A DNA stretch of 64,000 nucleotides from NCBI RefSeq assembly GCF_048544455.1, contig NC_133538.1, positions 143,155,922-143,219,921 on the forward strand, in the 5' to 3' direction. The notes under the pieces are model-generated. The model did no database searches and was not told where the DNA came from. It saw only the letters and a program-made list of their open reading frames with translations. Made by a program: the position numbers and the translations under genes. This DNA comes from Silene latifolia. Lineage: Eukaryota; Streptophyta; Magnoliopsida; Caryophyllales; Caryophyllaceae. Shown in pieces: positions 34,537-45,812 of the stretch; positions within the stretch are counted from its first letter, which is position 1; each line of letters starts with the position of its first letter.

Positions 34537-34585
34537 TCCTTCCTCATCAAGGTAGTAAAAAGTTGAGCTATCTTTGAGAAGTCTT

Positions 34586-35938
34586 TTACAAACCTCCTAT
34601 AATAGCTAGCCAACCCAGAAAACTACGAATATCTCCCACATTCTCCGGTCTTTCCCACTTAGCAACAGCCTCAATCTTACTTGGATCCATCGACACTCCA
34701 TCTTCAGACACTACATAACCTAGAAAAGCAACTTTCTCCAACCAAAACTTGCATTTACTCAACTTAGCATAAAGATTATTCTCCCTCAAAGTCTGCAACA
34801 CGATCCTTAAATGCTTCTCATGCTCCTCCTTATCCTTATAGTACACTAGGATATCATCGATAAAGACAACCACGAATTGATCCAAATAGGGACTAAACAC
34901 CCGGTTCATTAAGTCCATGAAGACTGTCGGTGCGTTAGTTAATCCAAATGGCATAACAATAAATTTATAGTGTTTATATCTAGTCCTATTAGGGATATCT
35001 CCTTTCTTGACTCTCAGCTGATGGTATCCCGACCTCAAATCAATCGTAGAAAAGACTCCATCTCCACTTAATTAGTCAAATAAATCATCAATTCGAGGTA
35101 AAGGGTAACGATTCTTTATAGTCACATTATTCAACTCTCTGTAATCTATACACAACCTCATACTCCCATCCTTCTTAACAAATAACATAGGTGCTCCCCA
35201 AGGTGACACACTTGGTCTCGCATAGCCCTTATCTACCAACTCCTCCAGCTTATTATTAAGCTCCTCAAACTCCTTAGGTCCTATCCTATAAGGTGCTTTA
35301 GAAATAGGTCCCGTCCCAGGTTTTATGTCAATGCCAAAATCTATGTCCCTTTTAGGTGGTAATCCTGGAATCTCACCTGGAAAACATCTTGAAAATCCCC
35401 TACTACAGGAATAGATGCCGCCGGTTCCTGTTCTTCCCTGGTGTCCCTCACATGACATAAAAACAACTGTCCTCCCTTTCCTTAAACATGACTTCAGGGT
35501 AACAGTTGAAATAAATCCCATCTTAGGTTTAACTATAAATCCCTTATAAGACACCCTTGCTCCCTTGGGTCCTCTCAAGGTGACTTTCTTTTGATAACAA
35601 TCTATAAAGGCTCTATATTTTCCTAACCAATCCATCCCCAAAATCACCTCAAAACCTCCCAAAGGAAATTCAATTAAGTCAGTAAGAAAATCTACCTCTC
35701 CCACTTTAATGGTCACATCTTTATATACACGGTCACATGGTATGGGTTCCCCCGTAGGTACATCAACTACATCTTTAATAACTTTATATTGCTTTAAATT
35801 TAACCTCCTAGCATGCTCATTGGATATAAATGAATAGGTAGCCCCCGAGTCAAATAAAACAAAAGTAGGCTTAGAGTTAACAAGAAAGGTACTCGTAACC
35901 ACATGAGCATCCTCCTTAGCAGCTTCCTTGTCCATCAT
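34586..35938 (-). pseudogene. Element J protease and reverse transcriptase (part)
   Basis: The protease shows [12 protein letters not shown], with the DSG catalytic triplet kept, and [22 protein letters not shown]. The reverse transcriptase shows [55 protein letters not shown] and the active site [15 protein letters not shown]. It ends where H is inserted. Confidence 0.87.
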
Positions 35939-36018
35939 AAATAACTTCCCACTACTCTTAGCTCCTCCCTAAACAGTCCCAACCGATGCCGCCCCATTTT
36001 GCTGATTCCCACAATTCA

Positions 36019-37111
36019 TCACCTTTTGATAAGATCCACTCCCATTGCCTTGATTGTTGTTGAAGCGGTTCTAATTGGTATAGTTGTTGAAACTCTGCTG
36101 ATTGCTCCAACCTCCCGATTTTTTATTGCTCCCAAAACCTGACATATGTGTAGGATAACCTCCACTTTGATTCTCATTGGCATAAACTCCTCCTTGATTA
36201 CCCACATTAACTCTACAGGTAATACCTTTGTGTCCTAATTTTCCACACCTAAAACAATTCACTCCACTGAACGAACTAGGACCAGAATTGGTCCAACCGC
36301 CTCCACTGCCTCAGCCATAACCGTCAGATGTCGCACCACTAGAAAATTAGGACCGAAACTGGTTGGTATTTTGTTTCTTGTTTCCTCCTGCACTTTTACT
36401 TGCAGTCTCAGTCTTTATCTTCTCACCCTTCTCCTTTTTCTCCTCTTTTAACATATCTGCAACTCTCCCAATATGCCCAGCTCATTAATAAACGTCATCC
36501 ATGTTGCTTAGCTCACCAGCTGTAAGCCTCTTCTTGATGGTTGTAGTTTACCCCTTCTCAAACCTCAATGCTAGCATCTCCTCACTGAAGTTCAAATCTT
36601 ATACGTACTCAACCAACTCCAAAAATCGGTTGTGATAGGTCTCCATAGTCATATCATCAGTCATCTTAAAAGAATCGAATTCAACTGTCGTCTTGCTCCT
36701 GGCATGCTCCGGAACAAACACAGCTCGCATGATCTTCTTAAATCCTGACCACTTCACGTAAGGATAATTATTCCCCTCACTAGATTCCCTTATGGCCTCT
36801 TTATTGCGAGTCCACCATAATCCTGCCTTTCCCTTCAAGAAGAAAACAGCTTGATCTACTTGCATCTCCACAGGACAACTTAGCAGCTCAAAAATATTGT
36901 CAAACTCAATATACCAATCTCCAAGCAAGGATGTCTCTCCCAAACCATCATACTTCATCGGATTGTGCCTTGCAATAGAAGCACTCATCTTCGCAAGATC
37001 CTAAGCTGACCCCTTAGATTTTAACGCAGCAGTCAAAGCCTCTTTCATATTTATCAAACGATCAACCTCCTCTTGAGACATGGTAGTGGGTGCAGACTTC
37101 TTTGGAGGCAT
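36019..37111 (-). pseudogene. Element J gag
   Basis: Starts at 37111 with MPPKKSAPTTMSQEEVDRL, close to H. It contains the core SIARHNPMKYDGLGETSLLGDWYIEFDNIF and FVPEHARSKTTVEFDSFKM, and a zinc knuckle NCFRCGKLGHKGITC near 36240. Gag forms the particle shell and binds RNA. Not whole. Confidence 0.85.
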
Positions 37112-37887
37112 GATTCTATAAGAAATAAAATGAAAAACAAAAGCTTCTGCTTAGGAAATTGGGCATAAGGTTTTTAGTTTAACGTCACTGCAAACAAATC
37201 AACTTGTGGTTGACTGGACTGGCCCAAGACCAGCCCAACCACGGTGACAACAACCTACGGCCTCCACAACCTTACCAACTCACGGCCAACCTTGATAACT
37301 ACTACCACAATTCATGTAAAATTTATCATTCTTATCACTAAGTAACTACAACTAATCATGGTTTCAGGGTCACATAATCCTCATATCGCTAGACATAATA
37401 ATTCTACTCCATATAATATGTGACATCCATACAATAAAAACATCCAATTAATGATATTAACATTGTCATGCTCATGTATATAAACTCAATTGAAAATTCA
37501 ATCCACTACATAATACATATGATTATCCAATTTGCGGATTTTCAATACTGCATTCAATATACTATACGGCCCTAGGCCAATCTCATGCTACCACATAATA
37601 CTTACCTCAGTCTGCATCCTGCAAAAAGGTTTGAAATTTATATCTTAAGGCAAACAAACCTTAAGGAATAAACACTCTCATTCTAACTACCCCACTCTTT
37701 TAATCTTTTTCGAGGTAACCGGTTCAAAACTGAGAGGGCTAGAAGTTTGGTGTGAGGGGGGCCCTACTCATCCCAAGCCTAAGGGACTCCTAACAGTTTT
37801 TACCCGGGTTCATTTTATTTAGACACATCCTAAGTTAATTATTGTTCATTGGTTTAGGCCTAAGGAATGTTCGCTCTGATACCACTT
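37112..37887 (-). other. Element J leader and primer-binding site
   Basis: Non-coding leader. On the minus strand TGGTATCAGAGCGAACATTCC follows the LTR end, a clear initiator tRNA-Met site. No other feature seen. Confidence 0.8.
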
Positions 37888-39304
37888 CGTAACACCCCCA
37901 TTTATTCAGGAGCCTTTAGCAAGACATTCCCGGATAAATAGGATTGTTTCCATCTCGGAGTCCCGAGGTAGTGAATAACAAAGGTAAACAATCCAAAGTA
38001 CTTTATATAAATTTAATGAATAATGGTTTTATTACAACTTAATCAAACTGAATAAACTGAAATAATAATTATAGCGGAATTAAATATAGTGTATAACATA
38101 AATAACTTATATCTGAAACTATATGATCTAGACCCTAGGTAGTCTTAGCCGAATTCCTCACGATCCCCTGAGCTCCCAAGTCAGCAAATCAAGTACCTGT
38201 TATTTAATATGCTCCCCAATTAATCGGAAATATTAATTGATTCACCACAGGACGCCATTAATTAAAGTAGGCATCAATTTCATTTTGAATAATAGAAACC
38301 AAGTCAACCAAAAGGTCGAGTAGGATAAATAAACAAAAGTTAATATGCAATGCAGTATACCATGATATACAGCTGAGCTCATCACCCGAAACTCCCGTTC
38401 ATCCCTCCAATCCCTGGCCCAGGGTATTCATCATCCCAATCGAAGTTGAGGTATTCAATCATCCCAGAGACAAGTCCTGCAGAACCAGCCTGGGGAAACA
38501 AATGCCTCATATGTAACATACATAATTAAATAATGCAAACGGTTGATTAGTTATCCTACCTGGCTAACAAATACTTCAAATAAAGCAACCATGCAAATCA
38601 GCTACTAGTATTCTTCCACAAACCCGTCACCTAACAATAATAATAACAATAAAAAAAAATTACTAACTAAACTAATTATATTAATCAATTAAGCTAATTA
38701 TAACAATACGTAACTTAATTTAATTAAAACTCGTCTTAAACAAACCCAACAAATACCCATAAATACCTCCCCCGTGTTGACCCACGGCTAAAAACGCCCA
38801 ACCGAGCCACCCAGCCATGGCCACCGCCTCGTACCTGACCATGGTTAGCTACCCCAGTCTACGGTGAGTCTCGTCAATCCCAAACACCACCATCAAGCCC
38901 AACCACGGTTGCAAACACCCACGCCCCAGCACCCATGACCAACACCTTACATCAATAGAACCAACACCAACACAACGAACACAACCCAACCTAAAACCAC
39001 CACACGCCACCAATCAGCCACCACCGTGGTCTCCTCGGACCCTTTGTGGGACCATCGACAGTTCCCAATCCAAAGTCCATAGCCCTAGTCTAGTCATGGC
39101 AGGGATCGAGTCCCATAGCCAACACGGTTAACAACAAAACCAACCACAATCCAAACACTTTTCGAAAACCGGCCAACCACCACCTAAGGCACCACCTTTA
39201 ACCACCCACAACCTCCTGTCAATGGTGACGCACCACCCACAACCCAACCAACCCTGGTCTGGTCTCAAATCAGGCGTGGCAAGCGGGTTAAGACCCGTGT
39301 GAAC
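37888..39304 (-). repeat. Element J 5' LTR (part)
   Basis: Begins CGTAACACCCCC on the plus strand (first base changed from the usual TG) with ATTTATTCAGGAGCCTTT in common with the H LTR. It is interrupted at 39305 by K. No gene. Confidence 0.8.
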
Positions 39305-40906
39305 TGATGTGACTCGTATTTACGCACATTTAGTCCCCTAACTAGCCTCGTTCCATATTCTTTTACGTGATTATTAGGGTCATTTCTTGTATTTAGCTTC
39401 TTATTATGCAAATTCTATAAGGTTTGGTGCCTTTGTAGTAGAGGAGCATAAGCCTTGCGGAAATGGTGCGTTACGTAGCTAAATTGAGCGCATCTAACGA
39501 CCAAGCATCGAGTAGGAGACCAAGACTAAAGGCCTTAGTCAATAAATCAAGCATTTGGGCAATGAAGAGGAACCCCACAAGTCCAGGCCAGCTCCCACGA
39601 GCTGGGAGGCAGCCACACCCAAGCAAAAGAGAAGAAGGAGTGAGTTCCCACGAGCTCACTGAAGCCCCCACGAGCGAAGTCTGAGCTAGGGCAAGCACTA
39701 GCCAGCTCCCACGATCTGACTGGCAGGGTGAGTGTCAAATAGGAGGAGCTCGGGCGAGCTATGCCTAGGTCCCACGAGCTAGCTGACAGGACGAGTAACA
39801 AAGAAGAGGGACTCGTGAGAGCTAGCTCAACTCTAGTAAGGCGTAGGACTTCCTTAAGGGGCTTTATCGTTAGTTAAGCCCTTAGTAAACCTAATGCTTG
39901 TACTTAATATAAATACCTCATGTACGTAGAGGAAACCACATATTAGCTAAGCTTAGTTAGACTACTCCAATTAGATTAATTACACCTTAATTCTTCATTA
40001 ATTATTATTCAAGTAATCTTAGATCTAGCTTGGTAATTGAAGAATTCTTTGGTTTGTATTGGAGAATTGACAACTCTTCATCATTTATCAAGACTTTCCT
40101 CTATTATTCTTCTATTTTCTTTGTTCATCTTAAGTTGGTACAATTCCTTTACTCTTTACATAGTCTTTCATTTAATCTTTTGTTAATTGCTTTACTCCTT
40201 CACCATGTTTACTTGTGTTAAGATGTTCGACACCAATAATAACATGATTTCCATGATGTGTTGTAAGTAGTCTCTTAGCTAGGGTTAGTGGGGGATTAGA
40301 GGAGTAAACATGGGTTAGATCTATGCTTAATGAGTTCATATGAATGATTGTATGTTGTGTTTTCAACTTATGCACATGTTATGCTTGATGAAATGCGTGA
40401 TTAATAACCTAGCATGATTCTCTTATCTTTTCAACAAGACTTGTAAGATATAAATCAACTCAAGGCTTGTTAGACCATGCATATTGCTGAATAGGGATAA
40501 AGAAGTCATTGTAGATATCGTAAGCTATAAATCAACTCGACTCCGAGACCTAAGTCTCCCTAGGAATTGTAAGACATAAATCAACTCGTTTAATTTCCAA
40601 CACAACTATAATTGTTTATTTGTATGACTCTTTAATGTGATTATACCATGTTTCTCTTATGAACCATGACACCCTAGTGTTTTTAATCAATTATTTACGT
40701 TTCTTACTTGCCTTGCCTTTCATTTATTTATATTTTCGTTGTAGTAGTTTCACTTACAACTCAAATCCAATTGTGACACAAAGACATAACTACTTTGCAT
40801 TAAATATCTATTTGAAAAACCGTCCCTGGGATCCGACCTCTACTTACTCCTTTACTAAGAGGTTTGTTGAGTTATAAATATGGTTTGATAGTTTAACGAC
40901 CTATCA
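39305..40906 (+). repeat. Element K 5' LTR
   Basis: Ends TGATGTGACTCG and GACCTATCA, followed by AAAA and the primer site. It carries a cluster of AGCTCCCACGAGCT-type palindromes (39575-39830) and a TATAAATA box at 39908-39915. Confidence 0.87.
39575..39915 (+). promoter_or_regulatory. AGCTC-CCAC-GAGCT cluster plus TATA box, K LTR
   Basis: Seven or so copies of an interrupted palindrome with arms AGCTC/GAGCT (examples CAGCTCCCACGAGCTGG, GTTCCCACGAGCTCA, GGTCCCACGAGCTAG). The cluster ends about 75 bp upstream of TATAAATA. The layout equals that of B, E and F, but the motif differs. The regulatory role is inferred. Confidence 0.55.
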
Positions 40907-40910
40907 AAAA

Positions 40911-40928
40911 TGGCGTCATTGCCGGGGA
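40911..40928 (+). other. Element K primer-binding site (tRNA-Asp-like)
   Basis: TGGCGTCATTGCCGGGG differs at two sites from the tRNA-Asp complement found in B. Confidence 0.85.
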
Positions 40929-41030
40929 CGGTGTATTGTTGAATTGTTATCTTTTATTACTTTTTAGTTGTGTCTTTCTTTACCTTGGGGAAGTCAATTA
41001 CTCAAGGTGGTTCTAATTGTTTTCTAGTAT

Positions 41031-42635
41031 TTGATATTTTTCCTGCCTAGGAGATTACAAGGAAATCGCTTACCTATTGATCTCGAGATTGAGAGAACAT
41101 TGGGGGGTATTAGAAGAGCCTTTAGAGGTGCTTCTACATCAACAACAGAGGACCCTAATTCGAGTATTGGAGGATCTGTGGACGTAGGAGTCATTCAAGT
41201 AGATAGAATTGAGTTTACCAACCCTTTCGCAATACAAGGCGAGGATAACTCAATTCCAAACTAACCACAAAATAAACCAATCATGCCCAAATTCTCATAA
41301 CACTCTGTACCAATCGAGGAGGACCTAACTAATGGTACTCCAACACCCGCTCATCTAACCGGGAATTTCATAGCAAAATCCGCTTTTATACAACTTGTTG
41401 AGAGAAGTCAATTCGGAGGAATGCCTAGTGAAGATCCTCACCTTCACATGGAAACCATTTGTGATTATTGCGAAGCTATTTCTCAAACGGGGGTGACTCA
41501 AGACCAAATCCGATGAGTGTTTTTTCCTTTTTCCTTGATCAAAGCCGCGAAGCAATGGTTAAAGCATCTAGATAAGACCACTCTTTAGCATCGATTCATG
41601 GAAGAAACTAGCACTTGCCTTTTACAAGAAGTTCTACCCTCCGGAGAAAACCAACATGATAAGGGCACAAATCACCGGGTTTTAGCAAAGAGATGAAGAG
41701 TCTCTATATGAGGGTTGGGAACGATTTAAAGCTAGTTGTCGCTCTTGCCCTCATCATGGCAAAACCGAGTGGTTTTTGGTGCAACAATTTTAGAACGGGT
41801 TGTATGAAGATTCAAGAAATGTTCTTAACATGGGTTCTAATGGAAGGTTTACCGAAGTGGATGATAATCAAACTTGGGCCAAGATCGAAGAAATGGCGGT
41901 CTATAACTCTCAATATAGTCGGCCAAGAAAAGCCACTAAGGGAGGGAGATATGAAGTAGACTCCATCACACAATTGAGTGCCGATTTGGGTGCACAACTA
42001 TGCTCTCATATCGACACAATGAATTTGAAGTTTGACAAAGCCATAGCCAAGATGAATGAAGCATATAATTCATCTAAGCAACAAGTCAATGCAATGGCAA
42101 TGGCCCCTTCCATCCCAAGTGGTGTGTGCGAGAATTGTGGAACTTTGGGACATTAGCAAAACAAGTGTAAGGGCACAAATGAACAAGTGAATGCTTCCCA
42201 AGCATACAAAAGTGGCACCCCATACTCTTAACTTTTACAATGAGAACACCAAATTCCACCCAAATTCTCATACAAGAGTCAAAACATTCAAAACCCACAA
42301 CCATTGTACACCCCACCACCAATGATAAATCTCACTCAAAGACCCTTGTACAACCAAGGATTTCAAAGCCAAGTTTCTTACAATACATCGACCAAGCTTT
42401 CGATGTTCAAAAAGCGGTGTTGCAAATGCAAAAGAATCAACAAGAATTCTTTGCTCAAATGCAAAAGGATAGTCAAGCCAAGGATATCACTATCAGCAAT
42501 ATCCTTGCTCATAACAAGATGTTGGAGACTCAAATGACCCAATTTGCCTCTTCAAGTTCCCAAAGTCAAAAGGGACAATTACCTCCTCAAGTAATCCCTC
42601 TACAAAGCATGAAACTATTAATGGCATTCATTTGA
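41031..42635 (+). pseudogene. Element K gag
   Basis: Readable blocks include ERSQFGGMPSEDPHLHMETI, the hallmark of Athila gag, then a degenerate core, a Cys-rich CENCGTLGH knuckle-like end near 42130, and a Gln-rich stretch (VLQMQKNQQEFFAQMQKDSQ) that may form a coiled coil. Broken about five or more times. Confidence 0.8.
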
Positions 42636-43640
42636 GGAGTGCTACACACTATGAGGGAACAAAGGAGCCTATTGAAGAGGATGTTGTTGATAGAAATGCC
42701 AAGTCAAAGGATGTGATAAAAGATAGAGTGTTGGATAAAAGAAAAGATTCGGAAACTTTGAAGAATAACACCAAGGTAGTAGATTATACTACAAGTGAAT
42801 CATTGAAGAAGAGGAATGAAGAGAAGGACAAAGAGGTTGAAAGAGACCCTATTGTGATTAGACTATCCGTTCCAAGTTGCCAAGCCAAGCCTAAGCTTGA
42901 TGAGCAACTTGGGAAATTCATGGAAATTGTGAAAAAACTTGGAGCTTTTTATCCCTTTCACGGAGCTAATTACTCATGTACCGGCCTATGCGAAATACAT
43001 GAAGGATATTCTTACCAAGAAAAACATTAGAAGATCGGAAACTATTGCTTTTGCCGGCACAAGTAGTGCCATCATTCAAGGAATTTTCCCGCCTAAGCTT
43101 AGAGATCCGGGAAGCTTTTCTATCCCAAGTACCATTGGAGACACTACAATCAACAAGGCACTATGTGAGTTAGGTACAAGTGTAAGTGTTATGCCATACT
43201 CGGTATGTGAGAAGCTAGGAATAGGAGAGTTGAAATGCATTAGAATGACATTACAAATGGTGGATCGCTATACAAAGAAGCCACTAGAAGTTTGGGAAGA
43301 TGTGCCCGTAAGAGTTGAAAAATGCTTTATACCGGTGGACTTTGTATTTGTGGACATGGAAGAAGATTTTAACATACCAATCATTTTGGGAAGGCCATTT
43401 CTACATACCGCCGGAGCGGTGATTGATGTCAAGCATGGGATGCTAACTCTTGAAGTTGGTCATGAGAAGATAACCTTTAATCTTGATAAGACTATGAGAG
43501 CTCCAAATTTGAATAAGCCGTGCTTTATGGGTGATCATTATAGTCGGGAAAGTTGCAAGAAGAAGCCAGAATCTCGATTTAAGGATCATATCAAGGAAGA
43601 AATTCATAGTAGCAAAGACAAAGAAGTTCTACCAAATTAG
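42632..43640 (+). pseudogene. Element K protease-like region
   Basis: A Lys/Glu-rich linker is followed by FIPFTELITHVPAYAKYMKDIL, then LCELGTSVSVMPYSVCEKLGIG (protease loop) and FNIPIILGRPFLHTAGAVIDV (second block). This is the Athila retropepsin arrangement. It matches the segment at 14826-15353 in B. Downstream reading frames to about 44074 show no reverse transcriptase motif. Confidence 0.8.
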
Positions 43641-44795
43641 AAGAAGGAAGTTGATGACATTGAGATAGCTTTATTTGGTGAGCTAGGAATTTTTCATGAC
43701 AAGAACAAGGAGGAGAGCTTCAATAGCACATTTGAAATGACAGTGAAGGCCTTGATGGCCAAGGAGACATGAAACAAGAAATGACTATGCCTAGTCATAG
43801 TCCATGCAACAAAGGAGGAGAGGTAAAAGAAGTTAGTAGTTTATGGGATGACGAATTCGAATGATTGATCAATCCTTATGTTGGAAATGCGATGACCCTA
43901 AACCAAGGCAATGAAGTTCCTAGTCACTACAGCATCGACATGGGCTTCTACATGAGTGAGAGCTACAATTTGCCGAAGTATACTCAAGATTTCTACCATG
44001 AATTTGAACAAGCCTTTGACTACTTTTATGGGGTGTTGAGCAACATCAACAACATCCTTGCCCTACCCCCTTGACAAGCTTTAAATTGAAGGAGATTTTG
44101 GTGGAATCCTCCCTAAAACCACCATTTATAAATATACTAACCTCTTAACTTGCGCATTTAAGTTTTTGCATTGCATTTATATGCTTTGTTTAAACAAGTT
44201 TTTTTGACATGAGAGCAAGCGAGGGAGAGTAACTATTTGTGTTTCAAAGTGTGTAGAACTCAAAAATCAAGTGTGGGGACGTTTATGCCTAGGCTAGACG
44301 AGCCTATGAAGCGCAATCCCATGCTAGGAAGTTTGAAAAAGGAAGATTTTATGAGTTAAAGGAAGAGCCCCCACGAGTTGGCCTCAACTCGTAGGAGTTG
44401 AAGCCAAAGGCAAAAATAAAAATATCCATGCAGCTTAGCTCATGGGAACTGATATCAGCTCGGGCGGGCCCTATGGAGAAAGCAAATTCTCTACAACACA
44501 GCTCGTGGGAGCTGAGCTGAGCCCGTGGGAGCAGCAGCAGAGCTCGTGGGAGCTGACCTTAGCTTGGGAGAGCTCACCCTGTGAACGAAATGCCCTGCTG
44601 CCCAGTTCACCCGAGCCAGGCCTAGCTCGTGGGAGCTCCCTTCTACAACATAAAACACGGGATCCCTTCCTTCCTCATGTTTACAACACAATACAAACAC
44701 AAACTACCCATTCCTTCTCAAGAAAACAAAACCCCAACATCAAAAATACCAATTACTCACCCAACATCATCACTAATCTTTGAAAGCTTGGTCTT
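43641..44795 (+). other. Element K 3' tail with inverted-orientation palindrome cluster
   Basis: A short unidentified frame (43865-44074) shows no known domain. The polypurine-like AAGTGTGGGGACG lies at 44273-44285. From 44370 to 44640 there are about six AGCTCGTGGGAGCT-type sites, the reverse complement of the form in the K LTR. The sequence after the polypurine-like tract does not match the K LTR start, so I do not call a 3' LTR here. Confidence 0.6.
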
Positions 44796-45440
44796 TGTTT
44801 GGGCCAAAATCTGCATATTGGCCTAATAGGGCAAGCCCACTTAAATTCCTGTTGAAGAATTGGGCCGTGGAAGAAGAATAAGCAAGAGGAGCCCAAATGC
44901 GAAGTAGGATCCGCCTAAGGAGATGGGCCAGGGGACGCGTAAAGGTGAAGAAGCCCGTTAATAGAAGAGTCGCGCGTTTTGGAAAGGCTTCAAGGAGATT
45001 CTAGGGAGAACTCAGGGAGATCAGGGAGAATGGAGGGAGACGGCTGGATATGGAAAGAGTTGTTATAGAAGTGATATTCCTTTCCATAAACGGAGTAGGG
45101 CATATCTAGGGTTCTTACCCTATAAATAGCCAAAGGATCAATCAAGAAAGGGCATTCAAGATCTCACATACACACGAAATACATTGTGCTAGCTAGATTT
45201 ACATTCCGTCTCCATTGTACTTGATCCCTCCTTAATAAGCTAGTGCAATACTTGGAAGGGCACCGTCCCTCCCGCGGTTGTTCCCACATTGAGTTTTCCG
45301 CGTCACCAAATCTTACGTGTCACCTTTAATTATGTTATTTATTTCATTATTTAGCATTGACGCAAACATCCAACCAATATACAACGAGTAAGACCACATT
45401 GACCTGATAAAACCTAGATACGGTAAAAATTGCCTAAACA
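44796..45440 (+). repeat. Element G 5' LTR
   Basis: Starts TGTTTGGGCCAAAATC and ends GCCTAAACA. TATAAATAG lies at 45121-45129. The following CTTTGGCGCAAGCTCTGG is probably the primer site, but I cannot assign the tRNA with confidence. Confidence 0.88.
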
Positions 45441-45812
45441 CTTTGGCGCAAGCTCTGGAAGAAATACCGCATCAATTTCTTCTGATGACTCTGAATCCGT
45501 TGCTTCTTCTTGTTGATATGATTGTGAATCTTCATCCGTTTCATCTGGGTGCTCTTTATGAGACAAGGGCGGCCCTCGGCGGTTCAGGTAGACAAAAAAG
45601 GTAGTCAGCTTCGGTAGTCTGAACTACGAAAAAGAGCAACTAGGTTCATCGTTCTTAAAAAGATTTTTTCTTACTTTCTTGTCGTTATTATGATTCCCTT
45701 GTCCTCTGGTGGCCAATTGTAGGCCAAGAAATATTGAACGGTGATGTAGGCGGAGGTTTCCGAGGAACCGTGGGGCATTGTGGTCGTCAATCGTTGATTA
45801 CTTAAACGTGTA

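Larger units (their letters stand above)
34537..39304 (-). mobile_element. Element J: Tekay-like chromovirus, oldest visible host
   Basis: Minus-strand element related to H. The window shows part of its reverse transcriptase, then protease, gag, an intact tRNA-Met primer site (about 37864-37884) and 1417 bp of its 5' LTR (37888-39304). The LTR is cut at 39305 by K and pol is cut at 34536 by H. The remaining pol and the 3' LTR must lie left of the window, and the rest of the 5' LTR right of K. The visible coding part has only a handful of breaks. Age cannot be measured without a second LTR, but J predates both guests. Confidence 0.85.
39305..44795 (+). mobile_element. Element K: Athila-like element lacking pol, interrupted by G
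   Basis: 5' LTR 39305-40906 (1602 bp, TGATGTG...CCTATCA), tRNA-Asp-like primer site at 40911, then gag, protease-like region and a 3' tail. No reverse transcriptase or integrase is visible before G begins at 44796. Because a polypurine-like AAGTGTGGGGACG lies at 44273-44285, the coding part seems to end here, so K looks non-autonomous like B. Its 3' LTR is not identified; it may lie beyond G, outside the window. The gag region has several breaks. It sits in the 5' LTR of J. Confidence 0.82.

Noticed and set aside
39463-39801. Overlapping frames on both strands in the K LTR
   Set aside because: Made open by the palindrome cluster; no domain and mirror-image composition on both strands.
44285-44795. 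Possible 3' LTR of K after the polypurine-like tract
   Set aside because: The sequence does not match the K 5' LTR start and does not begin with TG; left as an unassigned tail.
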